NCBI RefSeq assembly: GCF_012767755.2
Contig: NZ_AP023189.1
Span: 4,156,001 to 4,220,000 of the forward strand
DNA length: 64,000 bases
Direction: 5' to 3'
Source of the DNA: Pseudomonas tohonis
GTDB lineage: Bacteria; Pseudomonadota; Gammaproteobacteria; Pseudomonadales; Pseudomonadaceae
Positions within the stretch are counted from its first letter, which is position 1. Each line of letters begins with the position of its first letter. Position numbers and translations under genes: made by a program. The notes under the pieces were generated by a model that ran no database searches, had not been told where the DNA came from, and saw only the letters and a program-made list of their open reading frames with translations. Of this stretch, positions 29,547-37,756 are shown piece after piece.

Positions 29547-30865
29547 CCGAGCCGCTCAGCGTCCTCATCGTCGAAGACGACCCCCACGTCCTGCTTGGCT
29601 GCCAGCAGGCCCTGGCCCTGGAAGACATCACCAGCATCGGTGTCGGCAGTGCCGAGGAAGCCCTCGAACGGGTGAACGCCGACTTCGCCGGCATCGTCAT
29701 CAGTGACATCCGCCTGCCCGGCATCGACGGCCTGGAGCTGCTCGCCCGCCTCAAGGCCCGCGATCGCAGCCTGCCGGTGGTGCTGATCACCGGCCACGGC
29801 GACATCAGCATGGCGGTGGGCGCCATGCGCGATGGCGCCTACGACTTCATGGAAAAGCCCTTCTCCCCCGAGCGCCTGGTGGACGTCGCCCGCCGCGCCC
29901 TGGAGCAACGCGGCCTCGCCCGCGAAGTATCCGCCCTGCGCCGCCAGCTGGCCGGCCGGCAATCCCTGGAGCAACGCATCATCGGCCGCTCGCCGGCCAT
30001 GCAGGCACTGCGCGAGCTGATCGCCAACGTCGCCGACACCGCCGCCAACGTACTGATCGAAGGCGAGACCGGCACCGGCAAGGAACTGGTCGCCCGCTGC
30101 CTGCACGACTACAGCCGGCGCCAGTCCAACCAGTTCGTCGCGCTCAACTGCGGCGGCCTGCCGGAGAACCTGTTCGACAGCGAAATCTTCGGCCACGAGG
30201 CCCACGCCTTCACCGGCGCCGGCAAGCGCCGCATCGGCAAGATCGAGCACGCCCACAACGGCACGCTGTTCCTCGACGAGATCGAGAGCATGCCCATGAA
30301 CCTGCAGATCAAGTTCCTCCGCGTGCTGCAGGAGCAGACCCTGGAGCGCCTCGGCTCCAACCAGCCGATCCCCGTGGACTGCCGCGTGGTCGCCGCCACC
30401 AAGGCCGACCTCGACGAGCAGGGCAAGGCCGGCCAGTTCCGCAGCGACCTCTACTACCGCCTCAACGTGGTGACCCTGGAACTGCCGCCGCTGCGCGACC
30501 GCCGCGAGGACATCCTGCTGCTGTTCGACCACTTCCTGCAGCTGGCCTCGCTGCGCTTCGACCGCGCCGTACCGGAACTGGATCGCGCCACCGTCTCCAG
30601 CCTCATGGCCCACGACTGGCCCGGCAACGTGCGCGAACTGCGCAACGTCGCCGAACGCTTCGCCCTCGGCCTGCCCGTGTTCAAGAAGACCGGCCTGGCC
30701 CTGGACGGCAACGAACCCAGCTTCGCCGAAGCCGTGGAAGCCTTCGAACGCAGCCTCCTGGGCGATGCCCTCGAACGCCACGGCGGCAACCTCAGCCAGG
30801 CCGCCATCGCCCTCGGCATGGCCAAGACCACGCTGTTCGACAAGGTCAAGAAATACGGCCTGTGA
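29543..30865 (+). CDS. aauR: Sigma-54-dependent response regulator
   Basis: AauR activates acidic amino acid transport and catabolism genes. The 440-residue protein has a receiver domain (about 5-120, acceptor D55 in ISDIRLPG), an AAA+ sigma-54 interaction domain with Walker A GETGTGKE (about 173-180) and a Fis-type helix-turn-helix at 405-440 (NLSQAAIALGMAKTTLFDKV). The sigma-54 contact loop reads HAFTGA rather than GAFTGA. A matching palindrome and sigma-54 promoter stand before aatJ. Confidence 0.95.
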   Translation: MTEPLSVLIVEDDPHVLLGCQQALALEDITSIGVGSAEEALERVNADFAGIVISDIRLPGIDGLELLARLKARDRSLPVVLITGHGDISMAVGAMRDGAYDFMEKPFSPERLVDVARRALEQRGLAREVSALRRQLAGRQSLEQRIIGRSPAMQALRELIANVADTAANVLIEGETGTGKELVARCLHDYSRRQSNQFVALNCGGLPENLFDSEIFGHEAHAFTGAGKRRIGKIEHAHNGTLFLDEIESMPMNLQIKFLRVLQEQTLERLGSNQPIPVDCRVVAATKADLDEQGKAGQFRSDLYYRLNVVTLELPPLRDRREDILLLFDHFLQLASLRFDRAVPELDRATVSSLMAHDWPGNVRELRNVAERFALGLPVFKKTGLALDGNEPSFAEAVEAFERSLLGDALERHGGNLSQAAIALGMAKTTLFDKVKKYGL

Positions 30866-30874
30866 CCGGCGCCT

Positions 30875-30925
30875 GTGGGAGCGAATTCATTCGCGATGCT
30901 CTTCGCGAGCAGCGCTCGCTCCTAC
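30875..30925. repeat. REP-like inverted pair
   Basis: GTGGGAGCGAATTCATTCGC (30875-30894, followed by GA) is followed by TTCGCGAGCAGCGCTCGCTC (30903-30922, followed by CTAC), two head-to-head copies of the GGAGCGA repeat also seen near 46100 and 54430. Confidence 0.85.
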
Positions 30926-30958
30926 CTTCCAAGATCAGCTGGTCTACCCCACAAACGA

Positions 30959-30984
30959 AAACGCCGGCCCAATGGCCGGCGTTT
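30959..30984. terminator. Bidirectional terminator between aauR and SDR
   Basis: AAACGCCGGCC-CAAT-GGCCGGCGTTT forms a perfect 11-bp stem with A and T flanks. It lies between the convergent aauR and SDR genes. Confidence 0.92.
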
Positions 30985-31001
30985 CACTTGCACCCTAGGC
31001 G

Positions 31002-31751
31002 TCAGGCCGAGAACCCCCCATCGATGGTCAGGTTGGCACCGGTGATGTAGCCCGCTTCCGGGCCGGCGAGATAGGCCACGAAGCTGGCGATCTCCTCGGC
31101 CTGGCCGTAGCGCGGCAGGGCCATCAGTTGCTTGAGGGAGTCGGCGAAGTCGCCCTCGGCCGGGTTCATGTCGGTGTCCACCGGGCCGGGTTGCACGTTG
31201 TTCACGGTGATGCCGCGCGGCCCCAGGTCGCGGGCCAGGCCCTTGGTGAAGCCGGCCACCGCCGCCTTGCTCAGGGCATAGACCGAGCCGCCGGCGAAGG
31301 GCATGCGCTCGGCGTTGGTGCTGCCGATGGTGATGATGCGACCGCCCTCGCCCATCAGCCGGGCAGCTTCCTGGCTGGCGATCACCACGCTGCGCACGTT
31401 CACCGACAGGGTGCGGTCGAGGTCTTCGATGGCGAACTCCTCGATGGGCGCCACCGCCAGCACGCCGGCGTTGTTCACCAGGATGTCGAGGCGCCCGAAG
31501 GTATCGACGGTATAGCGGATGGCGCCGCGCAGGGCCTGCTCGTCGCTGCTGTCGGCCTTGACCGCCAGGGCGCGGCCACCCGCCGCTTCGATGGCTTTCA
31601 CCACCTCTTCGGCGGCCTGGCCGGAGGCGGCGTAGGTCAGTGCGACGGCGGCGCCTTCGCGGGCCAGGCGCTTGGCGATGGCGGCGCCGATGCCGCGGGA
31701 GCCGCCCTGGATGAATGCAACCTTGCCGCTGAGATTTTGAGTCGAGGTCAT
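31002..31751 (-). CDS. SDR-family oxidoreductase
   Basis: A 249-residue classical SDR of FabG-like layout. The cofactor motif QGGSRGIG is at about 14-21 (G replacing the usual first T), NNAGV at about 90, the Ser of ITIGSTNAE near 140 and YALSK at about 153-157. The C-terminal ITGANLTIDGG is typical. The substrate is unknown. The open frame continues upstream into the LysR region, but ATG 31751 (MTSTQNLSGKVAF) is the family start. It is divergent from a LysR gene that probably controls it. Confidence 0.93.
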   Translation of the reverse strand: MTSTQNLSGKVAFIQGGSRGIGAAIAKRLAREGAAVALTYAASGQAAEEVVKAIEAAGGRALAVKADSSDEQALRGAIRYTVDTFGRLDILVNNAGVLAVAPIEEFAIEDLDRTLSVNVRSVVIASQEAARLMGEGGRIITIGSTNAERMPFAGGSVYALSKAAVAGFTKGLARDLGPRGITVNNVQPGPVDTDMNPAEGDFADSLKQLMALPRYGQAEEIASFVAYLAGPEAGYITGANLTIDGGFSA

Positions 31752-31830
31752 GATGGTTCTCCAATCGTCTGTAGTGGGATTCGGCTTGGCCGGTTGGCGG
31801 CTGCTCGATGACGTGGCCAGTATCAGCGCA

Positions 31831-31858
31831 GGATTGCCAACCGATAAGCCGGCAATCC
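31831..31858. promoter_or_regulatory. LysR-type operator between SDR and LysR genes
   Basis: GGATTGCC (31831-31838) and GGCAATCC (31851-31858) form a perfect 8-bp dyad with a 12-base spacer. This is the size and position of a LysR recognition site in a divergent promoter. Confidence 0.72.
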
Positions 31859-31895
31859 GTCTATTCTTTCGATCCAAACGGTTTACGGTGACACC

Positions 31896-32843
31896 ATGGA
31901 AACCCTCAACAGCATCGAATGCTTCGTCCGCAGCGCGGAGGCCGGCAGCTTTGCCGAGGCCGCACGGCGCCTGGGCCTGACGCCAGCGGCGGTCGGCAAG
32001 AACGTGGCGAAACTGGAAACCGGGCTGGGGGTACGACTGTTCCAGCGTAGTACGCGCAGCCTGAAACTGACCGAAGCCGGCGAGCGCTTCCTCGCCGAGG
32101 TCAGCGGCGGCCTCGCCACCATCCAGGGCGCGGTGGCCAACCTCGCCAGTGCCGGCGGCCAGCCGGCAGGCAACCTCAAGGTGAGCATGGGGCTGATGTT
32201 CGGTCGCGAGTACATCGTGCCGCTGCTGGCCGACTTCCTCGCCCGCTACCCCGCCATCGTCCCCGACTGGCATTTCGACAACCGCCAGGTGGACCTCATC
32301 GGCGAAGGCTTCGACATTGGCATCGGCGGCGGTTTCGAGCTGCCCCAGGGGGTGATCGCCCGGCAGATCGGCCCCGGGCATCGCGTACTGCTGGCCGCCC
32401 CCGGTTATTTCGACGACCGGCCACGTCCGCAGGTGCCGGCGGACCTCGCCCAGCACGACGGCATCCTCCTGCGCTCGCCGCAGACCGGTCGCGTGCGCAA
32501 CTGGGTATTGCTCAACGAGGCCGGCGACCAGGCGCCCATCGACCTGCGCCCCCGCGCACTGATGAGCGACCCGGAGGCCGCCTGCCACGCCGCGCGCATG
32601 GGCCTGGGCATCACCCTGGTGAGTACCGTCCACGCCGTGCACTTCATCGAGCGCGGCGAACTGCAGCGCGTACTGCCCGACTGGCACGTGCAGACCGACC
32701 CGCTGTGCATCTACTTCAGCGCGCAGAAGCTGCTGCCGGCCAAGACCCGTGTATTCATCGACCATGTGGTGCAAGCCTTCCGCGAGCAGGGCCTGGCCGA
32801 ACGCTTCTCCGCCCAGGGTCCGGCCTGCGGCGGCCGGGGCTGA
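31896..32843 (+). CDS. LysR-family transcriptional regulator
   Basis: A 315-residue LysR-type regulator with N-terminal winged helix (about 1-60, SFAEAARRLGLTPAAVGKNVAKLE) and a substrate-binding domain (about 90-300). The start METLNSIECFVRSAEAGSF is canonical. It is divergent from the SDR gene at 31002, with a dyad between them, so the SDR is the likely target. The inducer is unknown. Confidence 0.94.
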   Translation: METLNSIECFVRSAEAGSFAEAARRLGLTPAAVGKNVAKLETGLGVRLFQRSTRSLKLTEAGERFLAEVSGGLATIQGAVANLASAGGQPAGNLKVSMGLMFGREYIVPLLADFLARYPAIVPDWHFDNRQVDLIGEGFDIGIGGGFELPQGVIARQIGPGHRVLLAAPGYFDDRPRPQVPADLAQHDGILLRSPQTGRVRNWVLLNEAGDQAPIDLRPRALMSDPEAACHAARMGLGITLVSTVHAVHFIERGELQRVLPDWHVQTDPLCIYFSAQKLLPAKTRVFIDHVVQAFREQGLAERFSAQGPACGGRG

Positions 32844-32959
32844 TCGGCACCGTTGCCACTCAGGCAATAGTCATTATCGAAGTGGGTGATTTTTCCGCCC
32901 CCGGGGCCGCGGATAACCTTTGCTCCATCAAAGGACAACGCCACCCCAAGGGGCCCGAA

Positions 32960-33202
32960 ATGAATCGCCTGCTCGCCATCGCACTCGCCGCAACCACCCT
33001 CATCCTCGCCGGCTGCGCCAGCCAACCGGAGCCGCGCCCGTACACCGATGCCGAGGTCAGGCAGTTCTCCCTGGAGATGCTCAACCGCGCCGGCCTGCCC
33101 TACGAGGACTACGAGAAGGTCCGCTCGGCACTGATGAACCCCAAGGTCTCCAGCGCCAGCCGCGACTACGAGGCCGCCTTCATCCGCCGCAACGAGGGCT
33201 GA
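32960..33202 (+). CDS. Small lipoprotein
   Basis: An 80-residue protein with a lipoprotein signal peptide MNRLLAIALAATTLILAGC and lipobox LAGC (Cys 19). The mature part is short, charged and without a recognised domain. The start is ATG 32960 with AAGGGG upstream; longer frames opening at 32705 run over the LysR 3' end. Function unknown. Confidence 0.8.
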   Translation: MNRLLAIALAATTLILAGCASQPEPRPYTDAEVRQFSLEMLNRAGLPYEDYEKVRSALMNPKVSSASRDYEAAFIRRNEG

Positions 33203-33270
33203 TCGCGGGGCTATGCTTGCCGCTCCCCGCCCGGCTTCCGGGCGGCCCCAGCCGAGCGAAGGCCCGCCCC

Positions 33271-33738
33271 ATGAGCAGCAGCGCATCCCCGACCGCCCAC
33301 CGCGAATGCACCACCTCGCGGCTGATCGACGCACCGCCGGCCCGCGTATTCCGTGCCATCGCCGGCCCCGAGCACCTCGCCCGCTGGTGGGGGCCCAACG
33401 GTTTCAGCAGCACCTTCGAGCTCTTCGAATTCCGCCCCGACGGCCACTGGCGCTTCACCCTGCACGGCCCGGACGGCACCGACTACCCCAATCACAACGT
33501 CTTCCGCGAGATCACGCCCGGGCGTGTGCTGATCGAACACCTCTCCGACGACAACCACCACTTCGTCCTGACCATCACCCTCGCCTCCGAGGGCAAGGGC
33601 ACGCGCGTGGGCTGGCAGCAGGTGTTCGACACCGCGGAACACCGCGAACAGATCGCCGCCTTCGTGCTGCCGGCCAACGAACAGAACCTCGACCGGCTCA
33701 CCGCCGAAGTGCAGCGCGTCGACTGGCCCGAAGCCTGA
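33271..33738 (+). CDS. SRPBCC (AHSA1/START-like) domain protein
   Basis: A 155-residue protein of the activator of Hsp90 ATPase homologue 1-like family. The fold is suggested by RLIDAPPARVFRAIAGPEHLARWWGPNGF at the N-terminus (residues about 18-46), a typical helix-grip start, and by the C-terminal helix LPANEQNLDRLTAEV. These proteins bind hydrophobic ligands, but this one's ligand is unknown. The ATG at 33271 has GCGAAGG upstream. It lies alone after the small lipoprotein. Confidence 0.88.
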   Translation: MSSSASPTAHRECTTSRLIDAPPARVFRAIAGPEHLARWWGPNGFSSTFELFEFRPDGHWRFTLHGPDGTDYPNHNVFREITPGRVLIEHLSDDNHHFVLTITLASEGKGTRVGWQQVFDTAEHREQIAAFVLPANEQNLDRLTAEVQRVDWPEA

Positions 33739-33761
33739 CCCGTCATCTGCTATCTGCTCTT

Positions 33762-33793
33762 CGTAGGATGGCGTAGAGCACAGCGAAACCCAT
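33762..33793. repeat. Dispersed repeat, copy 2 (GATGGCGTAGAG family)
   Basis: CGTAGGATGGCGTAGAGCAC followed by AGCGAAACCCAT matches the elements at 20504-20535 and, reversed, 54355-54386. It lies between the convergent SRPBCC and siderophore-interacting genes. Confidence 0.75.
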
Positions 33794-33805
33794 CGACAGC
33801 GCCGC

Positions 33806-34540
33806 CTAGCCCTCCAGGCCCTCATGGTGGTCCGAGAACCCCTGCCGCCAATAGGCCGCAACGCGCATGGCGTCCTTCGGCTGCCCCTTCTCCACCAGCA
33901 GGGCACGCACCCGGGTCATCATCCCGTGCTCGCCGGCACCCCAGGCGTAGCCTTCGCCAGCGGGCAGCTGCAGGGCCTGCACGGCCGCGACCAGTTCCTC
34001 CGGCGTGTTCACCCACTGCAGATCGAGATCGGCAGCGCTGCGGAAGTCGCGGCGGTCGGCCTCGGCCAGTTGCACGATGGCGCTGACGCGAGTGCCGGCC
34101 GGCAGCTCCTCCAGGCGCCGGTGGATCGCCGGCAGCGCGCTGGAATCGCCCACCAGCAGGTGCCAGTCGTAGTCCAGGGGGATGATCATCGAGCCACGCG
34201 GGCCACCGATCAGCGCGGAGTCGCCCGGCTGCGCGCGCTCGGCCCATTCGCAGGCACCGCCCTCGCCGTGCAGGGCGAACTCGAGGATCAGCTCGCGGCG
34301 CTCCGGGTCGAAGCGGCGCGGGGTGTAGTCACGGCGGACGAAATCGCCCTGCTCGTCCACGAACATGAACTTGATGTGGTCGTCGAAGGAGGCGGAAACG
34401 AAGTCCACCAGGCCGTCACCGCCAAAGGTGACGCTCATGAAATGGGGGCTGATGCGCTCCACGCGGAGCACATCCAGCTCGCGGCGGCGCAGTTCGTGGC
34501 GCACGCGCTGCACGCGGCGGGTCTGTACGGGTTGGTCCAT
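33806..34540 (-). CDS. Siderophore-interacting protein (ViuB/FAD-type reductase)
   Basis: A 244-residue SIP-family flavoprotein. The FAD-binding pattern RRDYTPRRFD is at about 82-91, the GGPRGS segment near 126-131 and a C-terminal NADPH-type domain (LLVGDSSALPAI) with GAGEHGMM. These enzymes reduce ferric siderophores in the cytoplasm to free iron. ATG 34540 (MDQPVQTRRVQRV) is chosen; the open frame to 34576 would run into the operator. It is divergent from a MarR gene. Confidence 0.9.
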   Translation of the reverse strand: MDQPVQTRRVQRVRHELRRRELDVLRVERISPHFMSVTFGGDGLVDFVSASFDDHIKFMFVDEQGDFVRRDYTPRRFDPERRELILEFALHGEGGACEWAERAQPGDSALIGGPRGSMIIPLDYDWHLLVGDSSALPAIHRRLEELPAGTRVSAIVQLAEADRRDFRSAADLDLQWVNTPEELVAAVQALQLPAGEGYAWGAGEHGMMTRVRALLVEKGQPKDAMRVAAYWRQGFSDHHEGLEG

Positions 34541-34562
34541 GGGCTGTTGCTCGCAGGATATG

Positions 34563-34609
34563 GTTGATAACATCAACGATCATAAAAACCACTAGTTGAT
34601 ATTGTCAAC
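34563..34609. promoter_or_regulatory. Paired MarR-type operators
   Basis: GTTGATAACATCAAC (34563-34577, perfect 6-bp arms) and GTTGATATTGTCAAC (34595-34609, 5 of 6) are two copies of one dyad, centres 32 bp apart. They fill the gap between the siderophore-interacting gene and the MarR gene. The 3-base spacer separates them from ANR boxes. Confidence 0.8.
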
Positions 34610-34612
34610 CAT

Positions 34613-35053
34613 ATGAGCACCGATACCGCCGAGGACGTCTTCGAGTCCATCCACTCCGTCATGCACCTCTACCGCGCCCGCCAGTACCGCACGCTGCGCG
34701 ACGGTGACCACGACCTCACCCACATGGAATTCAAGGCGCTGAACTTCTTCGCCCGCCACCCGGGAGCGACCCAGAGCGAGCTGGTGAACCATTCCGGGCG
34801 CGACAAGGCGCAGATCGCCCGGCTGATCCAGGCGCTGCGCGGCAAGGCGTTGCTGGAAGGCAAGGCCGACGAGGCCGACAAGCGCAGCATCCGCCTCTAT
34901 CCCACCGCAGCGGGCACGGCCCTCCACCAGGAGGTGCGACAGCAGGGCCGGCGCCTGAACAAGGTCGCGGTGGAGGGCTTCAGCGCGGAGGAATGCCAGC
35001 AGCTGCTCGACCTGTTGGCCCGGGTGCAGGCCAACCTCGACGCCGAGCCCTGA
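34613..35053 (+). CDS. MarR-family transcriptional regulator
   Basis: A 146-residue MarR-type regulator. The winged helix (about 45-105) includes GATQSELVNHSGRDKAQIARLIQALRGKALLE, and a basic wing (EADKRSIRLYPTAAG) follows. Dimerisation helices lie at both ends. It starts 4 bases after one operator copy, which implies autorepression, and it is divergent from a siderophore-interacting protein gene. Control of iron release is the natural inference. Confidence 0.92.
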   Translation: MSTDTAEDVFESIHSVMHLYRARQYRTLRDGDHDLTHMEFKALNFFARHPGATQSELVNHSGRDKAQIARLIQALRGKALLEGKADEADKRSIRLYPTAAGTALHQEVRQQGRRLNKVAVEGFSAEECQQLLDLLARVQANLDAEP

Positions 35054-35055
35054 CC

Positions 35056-35079
35056 CGTAGCCCGGGCTTCAGCCCGGGA
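35056..35079. repeat. CGTAGCCCGGGCT repeat acting as terminator
   Basis: CCCGGGCT-TC-AGCCCGGG (35061-35078) preceded by CGTAG is the same family as elements at 23886-23940 and 39883-39906. It lies between the convergent MarR and dmeF genes and can terminate both. Confidence 0.78.
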
Positions 35080-35091
35080 CGCCGGGCGCCG

Positions 35092-36006
35092 CTAGGCGGG
35101 CAGGCATTCCACGGTCAGGTGCGACACCTCGTGGACCGGGCGCAACTGCTCGCGCACCTCGTCGGCGGTAACCCCCTCGCCGACGACGCTGACGATGGCC
35201 GCCCGCGCCTGCGGCCCGACCTGCCAGACGTGCAGGTCGACGATGCGGATGCGCGCATCGGCGCCCAGCAGCTCGCGGATCTCCTCGGCCACCGGGTTGT
35301 CGGTGACGTCGAGCAGCACCCTGGCGCTGTCGCGGATCAGGCCGAAGGCCCACTTGCCGATCACCACCGCCCCCACCAGCCCCATGACCGGGTCGAGCCA
35401 GACCCAGCCCAGGTAGCGCCCGGCCAGCAGCGCGGCGATGGCCAGGACTGATGTCAGCGCGTCGGCGAGCACGTGCAGGTAGGCGGAGCGGAAATTGTTG
35501 TCCGCGCCGTGATGAGGGTGATGGCCGTGCTCATGCCCATGGTCGTGGTGGTGATGCCCGTGACCACCCGATAGCACCAGGGCGCTGAGGATGTTCACCC
35601 CCAGGCCGACCGCCGCGATCAGCACCGCCTCGGTGAAGGCCACCGTGGTCGGCTGGAACAGGCGCATGAACGACTCCAGGGCGATCCCCAGGGAGACGAT
35701 GACCAGAATCAGCGCCGAGGCGAACCCGGCCAGGTCGCCGACCTTGCCGGTGCCGAAGCTGTAGCGACTGTTCCGCGCATTGCGCCGCGCGAAGGCGTAG
35801 GCGCCGGCGGCGATGCCGAGGGCGCCGGCATGGGTGGCCATGTGGAAGCCGTCGGCCAGCAGCGCCATGGAGCCGGTCAAATAGCCCGCCACGATCTCCA
35901 CCACCATCATGGCGAAGGTCAGGTACACCACCCAGAGGGTGCGCCTGGCGTTCTCGTCGTGGGCGCTGCCGAGGAAGACGTGGTCATGGGCCGGGTGGCT
36001 GTTCAT
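35092..36006 (-). CDS. dmeF: Cobalt/nickel cation efflux protein, CDF family
   Basis: A 304-residue cation diffusion facilitator that exports divalent metal from the cytoplasm by proton exchange. Six helices are predicted. A long histidine-rich cytoplasmic loop (about 147-168, fourteen His) precedes the last two helices. The metal site segment LADGFHMATHAGAL (about 51-64) has the HMATH form found in DmeF rather than the HxxxD of zinc transporters. The gene follows an RcnR-type regulator with 11 bases between them. Confidence 0.92.
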   Translation of the reverse strand: MNSHPAHDHVFLGSAHDENARRTLWVVYLTFAMMVVEIVAGYLTGSMALLADGFHMATHAGALGIAAGAYAFARRNARNSRYSFGTGKVGDLAGFASALILVIVSLGIALESFMRLFQPTTVAFTEAVLIAAVGLGVNILSALVLSGGHGHHHHDHGHEHGHHPHHGADNNFRSAYLHVLADALTSVLAIAALLAGRYLGWVWLDPVMGLVGAVVIGKWAFGLIRDSARVLLDVTDNPVAEEIRELLGADARIRIVDLHVWQVGPQARAAIVSVVGEGVTADEVREQLRPVHEVSHLTVECLPA

Positions 36007-36017
36007 CGAGGCGGCTC

Positions 36018-36293
36018 CTACTTCGAATAGCGACGGATGGCTTCGAGCAATTCCTCCAGGCCCCGGGCCCGGTCCTCGTCGCTCAGGTGCGGATGGGCCA
36101 CATGCTCACGCGCATGGGCCTCGATGATCTGGTCCAGCAGGCCGTTGATCGCACCGCGCGTGGCGGCGACCAGGTGCAGGGTCTTGCCGCAGTCCATTTC
36201 CTCCTCCAGCCCACGCTCGATGGCCTGGACCTGCCCGGCGATGCGCCGGACACGCTTGAGCAGTTCGTCCTTGTCGGATTTCAGGTGCCCCAT
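36018..36293 (-). CDS. dmeR: RcnR/FrmR-family metal sensor
   Basis: A 91-residue all-helical repressor. The ligand set known for cobalt/nickel sensing in RcnR is fully present: H3, C35, H60 and H64 (MGHL, DCGKTLH, EAHAREH). It should repress the dmeR-dmeF operon until Co(II) or Ni(II) binds. ATG 36293 is used; upstream sequence is operator. The ribosome site is the G-run of the operator itself. Confidence 0.92.
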   Translation of the reverse strand: MGHLKSDKDELLKRVRRIAGQVQAIERGLEEEMDCGKTLHLVAATRGAINGLLDQIIEAHAREHVAHPHLSDEDRARGLEELLEAIRRYSK

Positions 36294-36294
36294 A

Positions 36295-36315
36295 GCATAC
36301 CCCCCTACCCTATGC
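36295..36315. promoter_or_regulatory. RcnR/DmeR operator overlapping the ribosome binding site
   Basis: GCATACCCCCCTACCCTATG (36295-36314, closing C at 36315) has a C6 tract flanked by TA, as in RcnR-family sites, inside a GCATA/TATGC dyad. On the coding strand it reads AGGGGGG shortly before ATG 36293. Confidence 0.8.
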
Positions 36316-36383
36316 AGACCGCCTTTATAGCGCTGCCTCGGGCCTGTCCGCAAGGGCGAGTCGATGGCGTGCAACCGCTGCGA

Positions 36384-37655
36384 TCAGTCCGCGCAGCCCT
36401 GCTCCGGCAGCTCCCGCAATGCACGCTCCAGCAGCGCCGTGGCGCGGCGGCTGTGGAGGATGCCGGTGTGGCTCTCGTCGACCAGGTACAAGCGCCCGGC
36501 CTCATCCTGGGCGGCGCTGCGCAGCTCGCTGGCCAACGGCACCACGCCATCGTTCGGCTCCGGCAGCAGGCGTCGGTTGCCACCGTAGCTGACCAGCATC
36601 CACTGGCGGATGTGCGCCGGCAGCGGCCTGGCGAACAGCGCCCGCAGGTAGGGGCTGCCCGGTGCCATGTCGCGCCACACCGGCACCTCGAACGGCACCC
36701 GCTGCACGCCGGTGGCCGCCGAGGGATGCCCGTCCCAGGGCGTCGAAAGGGTGGCGAACAGGCACAGGCGCCGCGCCTCGTTCTCGTCGAGGAATTGCAG
36801 CGCCCGCCGCGCCACTAGCCCCCCCATGCTGTGGGCGAACAGGTGCATCCGCCGGGGTGCCAGGCGCAGGAGCATGTCGCGCATGGCGATGCTGAGCATG
36901 TAGGCGCTGTTGCGCAGGGGCAGCCCGCTGGGATAGTGGAACAGCACCAGCTGGAAGCGCGTAAGGTCGAGGCTCGCGGCCAGCGCCTGCCAGTCACGGG
37001 GCGAGGCGTTGATGCCGTGCACCAGGATGATCGGCTCCTTGGCCGGGTCCCAGGGCGCCAGCAGGTACAGGCCGTAGCCCACCTCGCGCATGAAGCTGAG
37101 CGGTTGCCAGGCGCCCAGCTGGATGTGCCGGTCGTCGAAGCGCGGGTCTGTGAACTTCACCACCTGCAGGTAGTTGCGCTGCAGGCGCGGCTGCTCGCGG
37201 TAGAGCACCTCCAGGCGCAGGTCGAGCCTGGGCGGGGCGGCGTCGCCGACCACCTGGAGATCCAGCGTGTTGAGCTGCGCCAGGCGCTCGCGCTCTGCCA
37301 GGTCCGGCTGCACGGTGAGCGGCGCGTGGCGGGCCTGGGGCAACCAGTGGCGGGGCTCGTCTCGATCCAGGGCGAAATTGCCGTTGCGGTCGTCGAAGGC
37401 CAGCAACTGATAGTCACCCGGCGCCTGGGTGAAGTAGAAGGCCTCGCCCGGCGCGACGATGCGGTAGGCGACGAAGCCGCCCTTGCCATCCAGCAACGCC
37501 ACCAGCGCGCTGCGCCCGGAATCCGTGGCCAGCAGCCGCCCCGCCACCACCACCAGCTCCTGGCGGGCCTGCTGCATTTCCCTGTCCACCTCCAGCAGGC
37601 TGCAACCGCCGCAGGCGACCGCCACCAGCGCCAGAACCATCCGCAGAACGGCCAT
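36384..37655 (-). CDS. Lipase-like alpha/beta-hydrolase lipoprotein
   Basis: A 423-residue predicted outer-envelope lipoprotein with signal MAVLRMVLALVAVACGGC (lipobox ACGGC). An N-terminal region of about 200 residues, probably a beta-rich domain, precedes an alpha/beta-hydrolase domain: IILVHGINASPRDW (oxyanion region), nucleophile in FAHSMGGLVAR, an acid candidate in NDGVVPL and His in DESHTGIL. It resembles PGAP1-like lipases/esterases. ATG 37655 has GAGG 8 bases upstream, preferable to 37682. It is divergent from the DUF1963 gene. Substrate unknown. Confidence 0.87.
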   Translation of the reverse strand: MAVLRMVLALVAVACGGCSLLEVDREMQQARQELVVVAGRLLATDSGRSALVALLDGKGGFVAYRIVAPGEAFYFTQAPGDYQLLAFDDRNGNFALDRDEPRHWLPQARHAPLTVQPDLAERERLAQLNTLDLQVVGDAAPPRLDLRLEVLYREQPRLQRNYLQVVKFTDPRFDDRHIQLGAWQPLSFMREVGYGLYLLAPWDPAKEPIILVHGINASPRDWQALAASLDLTRFQLVLFHYPSGLPLRNSAYMLSIAMRDMLLRLAPRRMHLFAHSMGGLVARRALQFLDENEARRLCLFATLSTPWDGHPSAATGVQRVPFEVPVWRDMAPGSPYLRALFARPLPAHIRQWMLVSYGGNRRLLPEPNDGVVPLASELRSAAQDEAGRLYLVDESHTGILHSRRATALLERALRELPEQGCAD

Positions 37656-37756
37656 CCGCTTCGCCTCATCCTCGTCCTGCAAGCAAGCCTAGTCGGATCG
37701 GCCCGGGCCACCGCAGAATAGGCGCCGCGAAATTCCCCAGCGGTCAGGGACGACAG

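Noticed and set aside
31002..32867. 621-codon minus-strand frame covering the SDR and the LysR gene
   Set aside because: Only the last 250 codons match a protein family. The rest is the antisense of a clear LysR gene.
34563..34577. GTTGATAACATCAAC as an ANR box
   Set aside because: The TTGAT/ATCAA halves are separated by 3 bases instead of 4 and a second copy lies beside the MarR gene, so a MarR operator is more likely.
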